Positions 23,201-37,043 are shown, counted from the first letter of the stretch. The stretch: 64,000 bases of DNA from Piezodorus guildinii (GCA_023052935.1 CM041293.1:151217474-151281473), one strand, 5' to 3'. Notes: generated by a model not told the origin, from the sequence alone. Numbers and translations are program-made.

Positions 23201-26200
23201 TCATATGTGTGTAACACATTTAAAAATTTCTGTATTAGTAGAATCTCATCGATATCATTAATATACAATATTTGTATAATATTAGTTACTATATAAGACA
23301 TTTTATTAGCAGATGATATAGTAAACATGAAAACAGTTGAATGTCCTACTCAAGTGTGCTAAGAAATTCCTATTAAATTGCAAAATATTTTTTATTAAGA
23401 GGAAATGTTTTTCTTTTTTCAAAAAAGATTTTTTAAGAAATTGAGTTTAACAGACTAAACTAAGATCTGACCTAAAATTCTTATTTTATACATATTTTTG
23501 TGTTGAGAAATGATGTTCAATATAAAAAGTCCAAATAGTAAAAAAAAAAAAAAAAAAAAAAAAATCAGGAGCCACTCTTCTTTTTAAATATTTTTAATTT
23601 TGCCAACGTTTCGGCTCAAGCTTTTGAGCCATCTTCAGGGCTACAAAAATCAGAACAAAAGAGATACATATTAATTTATTAATATTTATCTAATATAATT
23701 TTATTAATATTTATCTAATATAATTTATTAATATGCATCTCTTTTGTTCTGATGTTTGTAGCCCTGATGATAGCTCACAAGCTTGAGCCGAAATGTTGGC
23801 AAAATTAAAAATATTTAAAAAAAGACTGACTCCTGATTATTCCACCTATAATAGTTTCTACAGGGAACTATACTTCCCCAATAAAAAGAACAGTCATTGT
23901 TTAAATTGAAAAAAAAAATCCATTTTCCTCCAAATAAAAATTGGGATTTTATGGTTACAATTTCTTTGTCCTCTTAGTAGGGCAATTGGACCCCATGAAT
24001 ATCTTTGGTTCCCTTAGCAATAATAAACCATGAAATAGATAGTAGTCATCCAACAGTTTTTAATAAAATAAGTTAGGCATATTCAATATAATTTATATAA
24101 TTTTTTTTTCTGCAAATTTTATCATAAGCGTCAATAATGAAATTATCTATCTTCATTGTAATATTACTTTCAATAGTTTATTTTGTAGGATTTAAAAAAA
24201 TAAAGTAAAAAGTTTTAGCATTTATAATGATGCTGCTAAGCTTATTTATTTTAAGGTTGTTGGGATTTCAACACCTCATGTGACCGACGTTAAGCTGCCT
24301 CTGATGGATAAGCGGCTGGTGGAGATGGATAGATATGTATATAGAAATATATTTATTTCTGACATTAATGGATACTATTGTTTATCTATTAATTTTTTGG
24401 AAAGATTTTAATAACTAAAATTTTTAATATACCATCAATTATTTAGAATTAATTATAAAATAATAACTTTTGAAAAGATTCAGTTGTTAAAAAAAACAAA
24501 TCTCTTAATTGATGAAATATAGGTATAAGATTTTTATTTGTAAATTATTTGTATCTAAATTAATAGCATGGCTAGGGATCACTTGTAGCTGGGTGGCTAG
24601 CGTAACAGCCTCCCATGCCAAAGGTCACGGGTTCAAACCCGCAGGTGGTCCTAGGATTTTTTAATGGGAGTAAAAAATCCTTAGTTACGCCGTCCTTCGG
24701 AGGGGACGTTAAAAGGTGGTCCCGAGCCTGTGCGATGTCAGGTACTCGTAAAAGATCCCTATCCTAATAAAACCTGGATAGGCAAAATTTAGGACTCCCA
24801 CTGTAGCATCGTCCGATTAGCCATAGTAGCATAAAGTGACGTTAAATAAATAAATAAAATAATAGCATGGCTATTTATTTTTCATTCATTTTAAATTGAA
24901 GAGAGGATTAGGTGTATTGGAACTTAATCTACCTGATTCCTTCTTATTATGTGAGGTTATTTACTGGAATCTACTCTCTATAGCTATTCATTGGCAAAAA
25001 GTAAAATAAATTTGATTTTTTACTACAAAATAAACCAAAAAAAAAAAAAAAATTATTCCATCAGATCCACATTTGTTGATATTATTTATCACTTATCACC
25101 TTCTCTTTATTTCTATTATTCAATTAATCATATTTTTACCTTGTCCAGTACTTGATATGTTTAACCAATCCTTTAAATGAGTAGTTTAACCAGTACTTAA
25201 AATTAATTTTCTTTTAAACCAGTATTAAGCAGGCAAGCTCTTTCCACATAGAGAATTAAATCAATTTTCTAGCGATTCTTTGAAATTATCCATAAACTTA
25301 TTGAACTATTTGAAAATGAAAACACTTGTTTTCACAACTTCTTTTAAAAAAATGCAATATGTATATGAAAACATAACAATATTTGTGAATATTTTGTGCT
25401 AATTACTTAAAAATTATTTGGATCATAGTGTTATAATAGAAAAAATAAAAGTATTCTGGTTCCTTAAGAATAACAGTTATGTACAGTAGAAATATTATAT
25501 GTCTAGCCAACAGGCTGAAGAAACATAATTAATTATTATTATTAGTGAAGTAAGGAGAAATATTATATAACAAAAACTAACAAGAAATAACAAATCTGAA
25601 TTTTTTATGCTGACAAAATAATCTTGTGTTCATCAAAATGAAAAATTAATGTATTTTCAACAAAATGTTACTGAGTATACTGTGCATACCTTTTACCAGA
25701 CCTATGGTACTGTGGGGATTTACCCTGCAAAATATAAATCAAAGCAATAGGGGCTCTGAAAAGTACAGATTTCAGTCTTAAAAAGTGTGATTCATTTACA
25801 ATACCATTCTTGCCTAATTTTGTTGGCTGAGTTTAGAAAAAAAAACTTTTTTTCCTGAAAGAACTAAACAAACAAAAAGAAAGAAAGAGTTTGATAAGAA
25901 ACAGATTATTTTACACATCATTTAATATGCCATAGAGCAACAATTTAGGAAATGTTTTTCTCTTCAGAGGTTTGGCGAGTTACTTGCATTAATTTTATTT
26001 TGTTTAAAAGAATGTTATGTTCAGCTGTTGTATATTCAGAATGTAGCTACCTAAGACAAGATCCTAATATAAGCAGAAAATATTCGGTTTGAATGCTTGC
26101 TCTCACTTTTGCTGACCTAAATACCCATATTTAATTGTCAGTTCTGTGTTTGAAACTGTCAGTGAAACATATCTTTTCAGACATTGATTATATTAAAAAT

Positions 26201-26856
26201 GATAATTTTTTTAATAACAGTATAGTATATATTGTTTTAGATTCACTCGAATCAAAACAATGTCATGTCCCATGTTTTTCAGTTAATTATCTTCTGAGTC
26301 ACTTACAATCACTGGTGGAGTTTTTTTCACTTCCTTACATACATTCATTATATTCATATGATACATTCATTTGGATAAGAAATAAAAATATGATCACTTT
26401 TTGTAAATTTTGCTGATTATAAAATGTTTAGGTCGTTATTTTGAAGTTTTAAATTGCTACTAAATGTTAACTTTCATCACCTTAAATGTAGAACCATTTT
26501 TCTAATTTATTTTATGCTGATTTTTTACAGAATTATGTGAAAATCTTCCCAATTTCCAATAGAATATTTTATTAAAGCATGAATATTATAATTGTAAATA
26601 ATATATTTTTGTGTGTAGAAACACCAAACACAGATTTATAATGAGTAAATTAGTTTTTAAATTATTGTATGAAGATAATGTTTATTTTTTTCAATGTAAA
26701 TATTATAATTATAAGTCAAGTACTAACACCTTTGCATGCTATTAACATTTACTGAGTATCTACATTAATCATTTATTTCTTTGTATCATTTTAAACACTA
26801 CTATATCCCTTGCTGTTTACTTAATTAATGTTCTACTTGGGCACTCTCTCCCTCTA

Positions 26857-26929
<73 letters not shown>

Positions 26930-29626
26930 TATTCATATTTCTTAGTCATAGAGTTTTGCCTTATTTTAAATACCTTTAGAAGTATTTTACTTAATTGATA
27001 ATGTTAAAATACTTAACTTGTTTCCATCAGCATTTATCACTTAAAAAAAAAATATTCTATCATTAGTTGATTTAATGCTAATTTTTTAAAATTTAAATGT
27101 AAGCTATATCACAATCAATTTTTGTTCTTTCTAAATTATGAAATGTGTATATACCATTTTATTTTTTCATAGGTTGGGGAACGAATTCGAGTAATTCTAG
27201 ACTGTGATGATAACACTTTATCATTTGAAAAAAATTATGAATTTCTTGGAGTTGCTTTTAGAGGTAAACTGATTTTGTCTATAGCACTTGTTATTTGAAA
27301 TAAATGTTCTATCAATTTTATTTGACTAGTGTTAGGAGCATTGTATGTCATAGCGATAAATTTCTTTCTATATTTTTTGAGTTGAGTAAATATTATTGGA
27401 CTTTACTTCCTAACAGAACTTATTTTACTATATTGCATATTTTATTGGCCAATATATGAAAATATTGTGTTATTTATCTTTATAATTAAATTATTAATTT
27501 TTTCTGTTGTCTTCTCTTTTTCTGAAAGAAACTTTTTGTGATTCCCCTAATAAATTTATTTTAAATTAATGTCTTAAATTATAAAAGATAATAGGATTAT
27601 TTATAACAAATACTAGATGTTTTCTAAAGCGTGGCAAAGAATTTCCTTCTCAAAAAGTGTTTGCTGGAATTATGAACTGTTAGTATTCTTTTGAAAATTG
27701 AGGAAAAACAAATCAACATAGAATTTTTATTTTATTTGTTTTATTTAGTTCAGGAGAAAATATTTCAAGGGTAGATGCGGAATAACAAATAAATAAATAA
27801 CATGGAGACATAAATACTTTCAGAAGTCATAATAAGTGTAATGAGAGAAGTAGATTCTAATAAATTTATGAACTATATTTTTGAATTTTTCAGAAAAAAA
27901 AAATACTAAAAATCACTATTTCTGCAGGTTTGAAAATATTTTAAATGAAAAATGACATAAAATGGTGTATCATGTCTCCAAAATTCCAATTTATTAGATG
28001 CTTATAAATAATAATGACTTTAATAATATAATATTCTATAAGGGCATAAAGCATTAAAGCTATATTTTAAAGACATCAAAATGTATTTGACCTCCTGTAT
28101 TTAAAAGTACCATTGTTGATTTAAAATAAATCTCAGCCTCTGACCTCAACTGTTAAAGAACTACTAAATAAAGTTAAATTTACAAATTTTGAAGTTAATT
28201 CAATAAAAAGTTTTTTTTTTTTTTGTTTTTTTTAGTTTTTCTGGAAACATATGATTTAGATTAAATAATTTAGTAATATTAAATTGTTACGTATAATTAT
28301 CAGTGATAACTTAATGCCCCATTTGTAACTTTACATAGTATTTTACATCTTTGAATATAAGATAATATTTTTTCTAAAATCTTTAGCTTTCCAATGGTAT
28401 GTTATACATCTATGTTGCTGTACTGATGTTCAAAAAAATTACATTAAATAAATATTTTCGCTCTTTTCTTCTTTAGTTAGTTATCAAATTTGTTCAACTT
28501 TTACATTTAGCCGTTTTCTATCAATTCTAATAAGATTATATGGGTAATTCTTCTTAATCTGTAAAATTAAAGGTACTTTAGAAGAAGAAAATTTAAATAT
28601 TGGCATTTAAGCCCTGTTAGTCTATTTCAATCTGAATGAACCTACATGATATTAAAGCCCAATAAATTTTACATTGATATGGCAATATGCGTAAAAGAAG
28701 AATTATGGAATATATATCAAAACATTTAGACCAGGCTGTTAACCAGCAGAGCGATATTGATAATTTGAATACGTTTTATGCTAGTTAAATAGAAAGAATA
28801 AATATATAAAATGCTTAGCATCTCCAACCTAAGTCAATCATGCTTGGAAGTTCCTTAAAATGGCCAAGGAACTATAAAATAGGTAAAGCTATTTTTAGAT
28901 TAAATAGAACGATCTAAGTTAATTAATAGATAAATTGAAGTATAACCTTAAACAAATGTTAAAATTATGTTTTGACTTAGAGGGCTTAAGCTGACAACAT
29001 TTCTGATTAAGGGGTTGAAACAATTTATTTGGAGTATTTATACATTATGGTGATAATTGAAAAATTTCACATAGACGGTCCTAGAGGAAATGCAAATTTT
29101 AAAATAAAATTATTTTCTTTTGGGATTGACCGAAAATATATCCTATAATCATTAAAACAAAAGAAAAAGTAGAATTATGATAAAAAAATCTTATTTATTT
29201 ATTTTTTTTCTTTATTGCTATTTATATTATCTTACACTATAGATAAATGTTGTACCACAAGTACACCAGTCTCTTAATTAACCACATAACACACATACAG
29301 TGGACAATATTTCTCATTCATAAATGAAAGAAAAAAAAACATAAATACTTCCTCAATTTCTTCGTTGTGTTCTGTCTGAACTCTTCCTTGAAACATTAAC
29401 ATCCTTCCAGAATCATTACTTTGTTCGATTCAACATTAGAACTTTCTTTGGTTTGTGATCTATATTAAATGTATTTGTATGAAGTTAAGTATGTTTATTC
29501 CTGCTTTAATGTATTTCATTTTATTCCTCAGGTTTACCGGATAGAAAACTGTATCCATCAGTTTCAGCCGTTTACGGTAATACGGAAGTTTCAATGGTTT
29601 ATTTAGGGCCTCCATTAGATGGCTAA
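20300..29626 (+). CDS. Fsn: F-box/SPRY protein Fsn (FBXO45), three exons
   Basis: Substrate receptor of an atypical ubiquitin ligase that works with the PHR protein Highwire/MYCBP2 to restrain synaptic growth. Exons are 20300..20881, 27173..27263 and 29532..29626 (TAA 29624..29626), in phase and GT-AG. The product has 255 residues, the length I recall for Drosophila Fsn. The F-box occupies about residues 7-55 ([20 protein letters not shown], then [14 protein letters not shown]). The SPRY domain covers about 75-250, with [40 protein letters not shown] and [20 protein letters not shown], and ends VYLGPPLDG. An in-frame upstream ATG (20177) would add 41 residues. I prefer 20300 because the homologues begin there and CAAAATGG is a good context. 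Intron 1 (6.3 kb) holds a foldback element, a SINE and a TA repeat; intron 2 holds a repeat A fragment. Confidence 0.97.
23602..23642 (-). ncRNA. Hammerhead-ribozyme-like motif (best copy)
   Basis: Read on the minus strand: AGCC, the core CTGAAGA (fits CUGANGA), one extra base, a hairpin GGCTC-loop-GAGCC, the core GAAA, then CGT, T and GGC. The outer GCC/GGC can form stem I. ACGT is self-complementary, as in minimal hammerheads that cleave as dimers, and the T before GGC sits at the cleavage-site position. Activity is not shown; the extra base between core and stem II departs from the textbook form. Confidence 0.5.
23761..23800 (+). ncRNA. Hammerhead-ribozyme-like motif, second arm
   Basis: Inverted partner of the motif at 23602..23642: GCC, core CTGATGA, hairpin GCTC-loop-GAGC, GAAA, then TGTTGGC. 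The core boxes are intact, but the palindromic ACGT has become ATGT, weakening a dimeric stem III. Plus strand. Confidence 0.42.
24575..24859 (+). mobile_element. tRNA-derived SINE, family 3, with perfect 14-bp target-site duplication
   Basis: TAATAGCATGGCTA flanks the element at 24561..24574 and 24860..24873. The tRNA-like head has an A box (TAGCTGGGTGGCTAG) and a B box (GGGTTCAAACCCG). The body includes GTCCTTCGGAGGGGACGTTA and ends in an (AAAT)n tail. Other copies in the window are 58742..58930 (partial), 58931..59222, 59223..59512, a 3' piece at 39775..39890, and a reverse 3' piece at 42895..43035. Confidence 0.9.
26861..26924. repeat. (TA)n microsatellite
   Basis: About 64 bases of almost uninterrupted TA dinucleotides, in Fsn intron 1. 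The tract is preceded by a CT-rich stretch. Confidence 0.95.
28355..28690 (+). repeat. Partial copy of repeat A
   Basis: Closely matches 37245..37575 and, reversed, the right half of 3192..4330. Landmarks are TTTCCAATGGTATGTTATAC, TTAAAGGTACTTTAGAAGAA and TTAAAGCCCAATAAATTTTA. In Fsn intron 2, same strand as the gene. Confidence 0.75.
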
Positions 29627-30324
29627 CATCTAACAAATGCTGCAAGTGAAGGTTATACTCCAGACTTTAGAGGAATTAGTGTAATTTTTTTAAAGGTGTC
29701 ATAATTTTTTTTATTTATTTTGAAAAATCATTGAGGCAACTATGATTAATTCAGGTACATATTCTTTTTGCTTAAACGTTTTAAAACAAATGACAACTCA
29801 ATTTAAAAATTATTTATCAAGTTACCATATAGTTTTATATGGAAGCATTATGGTTTTACCAGAGGAATACCTTAATAATATCATATTTTCAAACTATTCT
29901 TATTATTTTATACATTTATTGCATTTGCATTTTGTGCAAAAAAAAATTTTTTTTTTAACTTTCAATGATTTTATTCTAGTCATATAAAGTTCTCATCAAT
30001 GTCTATATGTAAATTATTAGTTTTGTTCAGTTTCAACGTTTTATGTTTTTTATATTATTAAGTTTTATTAATAATTGTTATCATGTAGATGTTAATGCTC
30101 ACAATAATTGCATTACTTGTTGTTAAACATTAATGTCTAAAAGGTATACCCATGATAATTGTGTACTAAGGGGAAAAATATTATTCTTGTTTTAATTGTT
30201 GAACAATTTTGGAAGATATCTCTATTCCAATTATGTAAGTGGAAATGTATCTTATAGTTGAGGAAGGTACTAAAAACCAATATAAAAATTTATTTTCCTG
30301 TTTTTTTTTGTTTTGTTTTTTCTG

Positions 30325-30370
30325 TTTCTTAGAGACTGATTTCGTTCTTTAGATCTTCATCAGACTAAAT
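30325..30370 (-). ncRNA. Degenerate hammerhead-like motif
   Basis: On the minus strand: CTGATGA, one extra A, hairpin GATC-TAAA-GAAC (one mismatch), then GAAA. The following ACGT palindrome is lost (ATCAGT instead). TTAG before the core and CTAA after it could form an outer stem. The layout matches the copies at 23.6, 45.8 and 62.2 kb. Confidence 0.35.
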
Positions 30371-33300
30371 AACACGATAGCAAATATAAAAATCAAATTA
30401 ATAATAATTGCCTCATAAATAATTCAAGAAACAAGTCAAGAAAAGTAAAACATAAAATAAATAAAGTTTGAATAGCTGTTATGTAGGTATAGAAAATGTA
30501 AAATATATGCTTATTAAAATATTTATAATGGATTTAATGAGGACGTTGATCGTAGAAGAGATTTGTGAAGTTTTGATGTATTATTTTCTCAAATAGGGAA
30601 TGATTGCCCTCATGTTTTCAAATGTGGTTTACGTTTGCACAAAATGTTAAAACCCTTAAAACAGTTGTTATTGAGTTTTTTTATTTATTATTTTGTGTTA
30701 TATTTGCCTGATGGAGGTCTAAATATGCTATGAAAATAAAAGAACTGTATAGAAAGGCATTTATTTATTTTATTTAATCTGCGTTCTTATGACAAGACAC
30801 TGTTCAAAAGAATCAAAGTACTTAATGAGGATAAATTGATAGAAATTATAGACAATAATAGATGAAATCTTGTTGTATTGATAATTGATGATATTGAAAT
30901 CAATAAATTAAATCTAGCACACTTTTACTTAAAAAAAAATATCACATTTTAAATCAAATTTCACTTAGTACTTACACTATCAGTTAGTTCAAATGAAATG
31001 ATTAATGTAGAAAGGAATTTCACTATAGTAACATGAGCTATGCTCAATGCATTTCATTGTTGTTTGCTATTTATAATGTCTTCCATTCTTAGTAATTATT
31101 AATTTTATTTGGCTTGTCTATAAAATAAAAGGCAAAAAGAGTATATACTTTTCTCTGTAAGGTTTTATTTTTTGAGGTTCCTTATTCATGTTTTGTCATT
31201 TTTAGATATAATTTTTTTTAATGCCTCATAAATCATTATTGATATGTTAAAGATTTTCGAAAACAGAACTAATAGCCATTTTTCTGAAAACATTCCTTGT
31301 TACAAATGTACTAATATTGTTATTGCACTATTTTTGTCTGGTGCAAAGTAAATATCCGTGTCCTTTTGAACGGTTCCAAGTACAAATTGTAAATAATTAT
31401 ATAAATGTATATATTTTGATATATCCTCTTGTCCTTGTAAACTTTCCCTTATCTAATCAATGTTATCATAGCGATATAATTGGATGTTCAACGATATAAA
31501 TATTTCTAGTCATGGTTATGTGTATAGTTATATTAATATATATTTAAATTATTTTATATTATGCTCAAAAATACCTATTGTGTGTTCTCTACATATTCTC
31601 TTATTATTAGTTCCTAGTTAATTTATGATTTTTTTGTTAACTATACAGTTTTAGTTTTTTCCCTCAATTTTTTTTACAGTGAAGTGAAAATTCTTGATAT
31701 TTTGAAAACATACATTATAAAAGTTTTATGATTCTTGTAAATCATTATGGGCTTTGAATATTAAAGTATCAATGTATTATTAATTCAATTTTAAAATAAT
31801 TCATCTGTGATGATGGCTTATCAGTTACTTGTTTAAATTTGAATATTAATAGTGTGTAGTTTTCTCATTGTAGTTTTCCTCATATAGGTTAGATAAAGAT
31901 TTAGCTACAACAGTGAATAAGCTGGTTAGTCCCAGATACAACTTCAACTTTGTTTATCGTGTTATGATTTTTTATAATATTAATTTTATTTTTCATAGTT
32001 AATTATTATTTGACTAAATTGTTTATAAACATAGCGACTAGTGTCTGGCTATGAACTGATGTTGTTTTTAAGGGCTCTTTAATATTTTTTTAGATGGAAA
32101 AACACTATCGATTAGTGTTGACAGCCTCCACTTTCTTCCCTCCGTATTTAAAAACTTTCTGATAAATTTGGTTCATGAGGAGCTATTTATTGCTTATTGT
32201 AATACTTTTCATAACACAAACAGTGATTAGGAGCACAAATGATTTTGAAGGCTTCATCTCATCTCTTTCAGGAAATGTTGTGCTGTTAAATTAAACTTTT
32301 TTTTTTTTAAATTGAAGATGCCATTAGAAACATTAGTTCCTATTGTTTTCTCAAAGGCTTATGATAGTGTATAATTAGCTTATTCGATTTATTAGCAACC
32401 ATATCAATTCTTTATAAAAGGGACTAATAACCAATAATGTTGTTTAGAATATTTAACCTATTTTCTTCCCATTTTTCTCAAAATTTCGAAATTGAAACAT
32501 CTTTACGTTAAAGCTAGTCAAGAACATTTGTGCCAAATTTAAGCTCTCTCTATCTCCTCAAAACTTTAATAATAGATATAAATTATTATTCAAAGTCATT
32601 TACTGAACTAAATACTACTAAACAAAATAAAAATATCATAGACTTCTTTCACTTCATTGTGATTTCATGATTTGAACTTTGCCACTAGAAGGTATACTGC
32701 TATAGTTGTATTTCTTTGTGAATTGACAAAGTAAATAAATTATATTTTTATCTTTTACTTATGGAATGATGTTTATATATCTTCTCCTTTAAGGAGTTTT
32801 GGTATAATAATTCAATAGTAAATTTACTGGATTTTATTATATTTTTTAATTCAAATTTACTTTTTTTTATCTGATACACATTTCCTTGAATGTTGTTATC
32901 TTATATTACTTCAATTTTTTATGAAATGCCTTCTATCAAGAAGCTTTTAATACTCTTAACTGTCCACAGTCATTATAATCAATGTTATATGATTTTTGTT
33001 CTACGATTTTCATCTCATATAGTTTTTACTTTCACTTACTATTTTTTTTTTTATTGCTTTAATTATAAAATAAGATTTTTTTAGGCATGAAAATTGGGGA
33101 TATTGTTGTGTTCTATTTGACATAGGATTTTTATTTTAAAGATTCTAATTGGAAATTTTCTATCTTTTATCAAAATGTGAGAGATTAATCCAGAGCTGTT
33201 TGGTTCATCAGTAGTGAATAGTTAGTGGTTTATTGAGTACAGTCTTTTATATTTTAATGGAATAATGTTTTAAACATTGAATTTGCAATTAAATCAAACA

Positions 33301-36014
33301 ATTTTTCCTGTTTTTATGTAACTTGGCATTTATCTTTCCACTATCTCTTAAAATGGCTCATGGTAAATAATCCCTATTTAGTGCCTTTTAACTTTATATG
33401 TATACTTATACATAGATATTTTATTGTAAATATGTTGAATAAGTAGCTATTTCAATGGTATTTTTATTTGATTTATTGATATAATTATATGAATATAATT
33501 ATATTAATAAATGTATATATTAATAAATCTATATCAAATATTGAAATAAATTTATGTATGGCACTAGAAACTTGTGACCTATTATATATTATTTGATGCC
33601 AAACTTAACCTCATAACTTATTCCAACAAAGTTAAAGCATCACCTCTTAAATTTTATGCAGCTGTTGTTTATTTATTTAGCAACAACAATTTAATAATAA
33701 GCATTTTAAATTATAGTTTTACTAAATCAGACTGTTCAACTTCCAGTTTTTTTAATAATGATTTTACTTTTTTACCTTTAGAATTAGAGCTTTATTTTTA
33801 TTTGTAATGCTTATTGACTTGCACTCATATAAATTTGCACTTTCTTAATCTACAAAACAGTTTATTTGTTTATTTTTATTGTCTTTAAAATAACTTAAAC
33901 TTTGTAAAATCTGTTGTAATTTTAAACAGAAATCAAAAGCTACCATAGTTTGTGATTGATTCCTCAGGTTTTACCCTTTAAATCTCTGTTATAGATTTTG
34001 CTATACTTCGTGATTGTGGAATTGGATGCATTAGGTTTGTTGGATGGTTTATTGATATTCCTGTGTATTTGTATGTAATTATTATATTTACTGTATTTGT
34101 AGTATCGGTTAATTTAGATTGTAATTTATATTAATTTTGTAATGAAATAATAGCGTTATTTTTCCTGATCCTTATGATTTTTAGTACTCATTAACTAGTC
34201 GATTGTAAGTTTTTCAGTTGAATAATTTATTCTGATTAATTTCATATTTTAATACTTGAATGACATTGAATAGACTGCCTAGTTTTGATGTGATAAAAAA
34301 AAATTTTACTGTTGTTTTATTTATTTATTATTTTTTACTGAATATATTTATTGTTATTTCCTAAGGTTTTGTACACCAAGTCCCTATTTCATATTTGTAG
34401 TGTATATTTTGAATGTTTTGTTGTATTTATTTCTTCTGTGATATGATTTTACCGATATAAATACTTTTTTTTTTAATGTATTTTTTCCTTTTATTTATCT
34501 TTTTATAAAATGTTTTTATTCATATTACCGATTGTTGTCCAAGCATTTATCACACTATTGTTTCAGTCATCAGTTTAATATTTTAAGTACTTAAAATCTT
34601 CCTTTTTCACGTTACTGTAATGAACCACATTAAATTTATTCTTTGAAATATATTTTTTGGACGAATAAAGCTTAATATTTGTATTTTCTTTTGTGATTCA
34701 AAACTCATGCGTACAGAAATTCAAAGATGGTATCAATGGAGATAGTTGTATAAGTCGAGGCTCTAAATGCTGGTCAAATGTGATAAATAATTTTGACCTC
34801 ATACCTCTGAAATCTGCAGTTTAGTAGCTTATATTTAAGAATTTATGGTTGGTTCTGCTTTAGCCTTTTCAGGTTCCTATCACCACCTCTAAGCATTTTA
34901 AGGTCAACAAACAAACAAGAAAACAAGTAGGTAAAATATTGTGAAACGACGTCTTGTGAGAGTTCATGAAAGTAGTGGGAGAGGAGGAAGGCATAATTGT
35001 TTTTAATAAATTCGAATAATAATATCTTTTTTTTTTCACTTTATACATTGATTTGCACCTGTCTGCAATATGTGACAATCAGCAAATAGGATAGAATAAT
35101 CAACAAAATAATGACATGTCAGGCATGAGGAAGGACAGTACTCAGCAGCACGTCTTCTCGTGAGGTTTTTTTTTTTTTATGTATGGTGTCCATCATTTTT
35201 TAAATGATTGAAGTCTTTATCTTACGTCGGAGTGTTAATAAGGCTATCATTATACGATTAGGGACCATTTGGAGCGTTCATAGCTTGAGTATAATATCTA
35301 ATAAGTAATATCTAATATTACTTTTTGAAAAATCCTATAATATCATTAAATATTATTTTTGAAAAGAGATAAATGATAAAGTTATATCTAAACAAATAGG
35401 TGTAATATACATATCATGAAAACATGTTTTGATGATTTTTAAATCAAGCTGAAAAACCTAGGTAAGTATTTCAAGAGAATTAGCAATAACAGCTTGTGGT
35501 TTGTCCATCTTCTGCAGACTTCTGTATTATGTATTATTATCTGTAATTGCAGAATTACTAAATTGAAATGAAAATAATTTTAAAAAATAGTGATCTTAAT
35601 TTTATTCCTTAAAGACTAATTACAAAAAGATGTAATTTGGCCATATTTCAATCTTAATTTATTTATTGATTTATTTCATTAAATCTAATTTAAAATGATT
35701 CTATAACTGAAGCACTATAATTTGTTAAGTAGTGTTCTTTGTTGGATTTAAATAAACATAAATGGTGTGTTATGCTAAAGCAGGTTTTGTTATGTTTAAA
35801 AAAAATCAAGAGCTCCATTATTTAATAATTTTCTTACTTACTGAAAAAATCATGCAAGCATCATAAAACGATACCCTAAAACTTTTTGTTAAAAGCTCGC
35901 TATATAACATTATGATCAATAGGTACAATAACATAATATAAGTTACATTAAGAAAATAAAAACTAAGTTCTCCATTTTCAGTTTTTGATTACCTTAACTT
36001 AAATTCATATCCTT

Positions 36015-36545
36015 TTAAAAGGAGAATGAGTCAAAAATGGTGGTTCTCTTCCATTTTGAACCATATCCTGGTTACAATAAATGTCAATTGATAAGAATCC
36101 TTTCAACGAGAATAGTGTCTTTAACTTATAATAAAAAAAAAAAAAAATTATAACAGTCCTTAAAATATGAAAATTGGGCGTATCCTTTGAAATAGTAAAA
36201 TTAGTCCTTTTCTAGCATAACCCAACTCTCCTTCCCTAATATAGAGAGTTAGACTTACGCTATTTCGGACCAATTCTTGCATTGGGAAAAAAAAAGTGTC
36301 CTTTTTAGTGTGGTAATCCTAGTTACCAGTGTATTATTTCGATTCGTATAATTTTAAAAGGAGAATGAGTCAAAAATGATGGCTCTCTTCCATTTTGAAC
36401 CGTATTCTGGTTACAATAAAGGTCAATTGTTAAGAATCCTTTCAAAGAGAATGGCATCTTAAACTTAGAATAAAAAAAAAAAATTAAAACAGTCCTTAAA
36501 ATATGAAAATCGGGCATATCCTTTGAAATAGTAAAATTAGTCCTT
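36015..36545. repeat. Direct duplication of a ~190-bp unit, 340 bp apart
   Basis: Units at about 36018..36220 and 36358..36545 share AAGGAGAATGAGTCAAAAAT, TCTTCCATTTTGAACC, CAGTCCTTAAAATATGAAAA and GAAATAGTAAAATTAGTCCT. They flank a unique 140-base segment. No coding content. Confidence 0.8.
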
Positions 36546-36969
36546 TTTGTGCGTGATAGTTGAAGTAAAGTATTAAATTTTCATCTCAATATTATGGTCA
36601 TAAATAAAATTATCTAAGAATGAAAATAATTGTTAACATAGATTTGATTAAACTTTATTTTTATCGCTTGAATGTATTTTGTTTGTCAATAAAGAAAATT
36701 TTGATCTGCAAAGAAGATGACAAAACACATAATAGGAATATATGTTGAGGTTTAGAAAAAAAAAAAAAATGTTTTTATGGATACATGATATGAAATTTAT
36801 TTGAATAAAACAATTATTTTCAAGTTAAAAGAAATAATTAATCTTGGATTATCAAACAACGTTCAGAATCAAAAAATATCTCATTTCATTATTAATGCCT
36901 AATTAATTTACGACCAAGAAGTTATTAGTGTTTCACTCATTTAATCTGCTAATGCCGATTAAAAAATGT

Positions 36970-36986
36970 CGCCCCCGGGTGGGCTC

Positions 36987-37023
<37 letters not shown>

Positions 37024-37043
37024 GCCGATTGCGCCACGGAGGC
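36970..37043 (-). tRNA. tRNA-Asn (anticodon GTT)
   Basis: A full cloverleaf on the minus strand. The acceptor stem is GCCTCCG with CGGGGGC (one G-U pair). The D arm is in GGCGCAATCGGCTAGCGC and the anticodon arm is TTCGG-CTGTTAA-CCGAA with GTT in the loop. The T arm is GGTGG-TTCGAGC-CCACC. It is 74 bases with the discriminator, has no intron, and closely matches the usual animal tRNA-Asn. Unlike the SINEs nearby, all stems are intact. Confidence 0.97.

Larger units (their letters stand above)
23565..23836. mobile_element. Foldback element with hammerhead-like motif in each arm
   Basis: The two ends are inverted copies of about 120 bases. The left arm starts TCAGGAGCC and includes TGCCAACGTTTCGGCTCAAG; the right arm contains the complement and ends GACTGACTCCTGA. 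The centre has a short AT-rich tandem repeat (ATTTATCTAATATAA twice). It has no ORF and no clear target-site duplication; a long A run abuts the left end. It lies in Fsn intron 1. Confidence 0.8.
29627..36969. other. Gene-poor AT-rich interval after Fsn
   Basis: It starts with the Fsn 3' UTR of unknown length. I see no conserved coding segment on either strand; the open frames are short and AT-driven. It holds a hammerhead-like motif (30325..30370) and a direct repeat (36015..36545), otherwise nothing recognisable. Confidence 0.5.
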
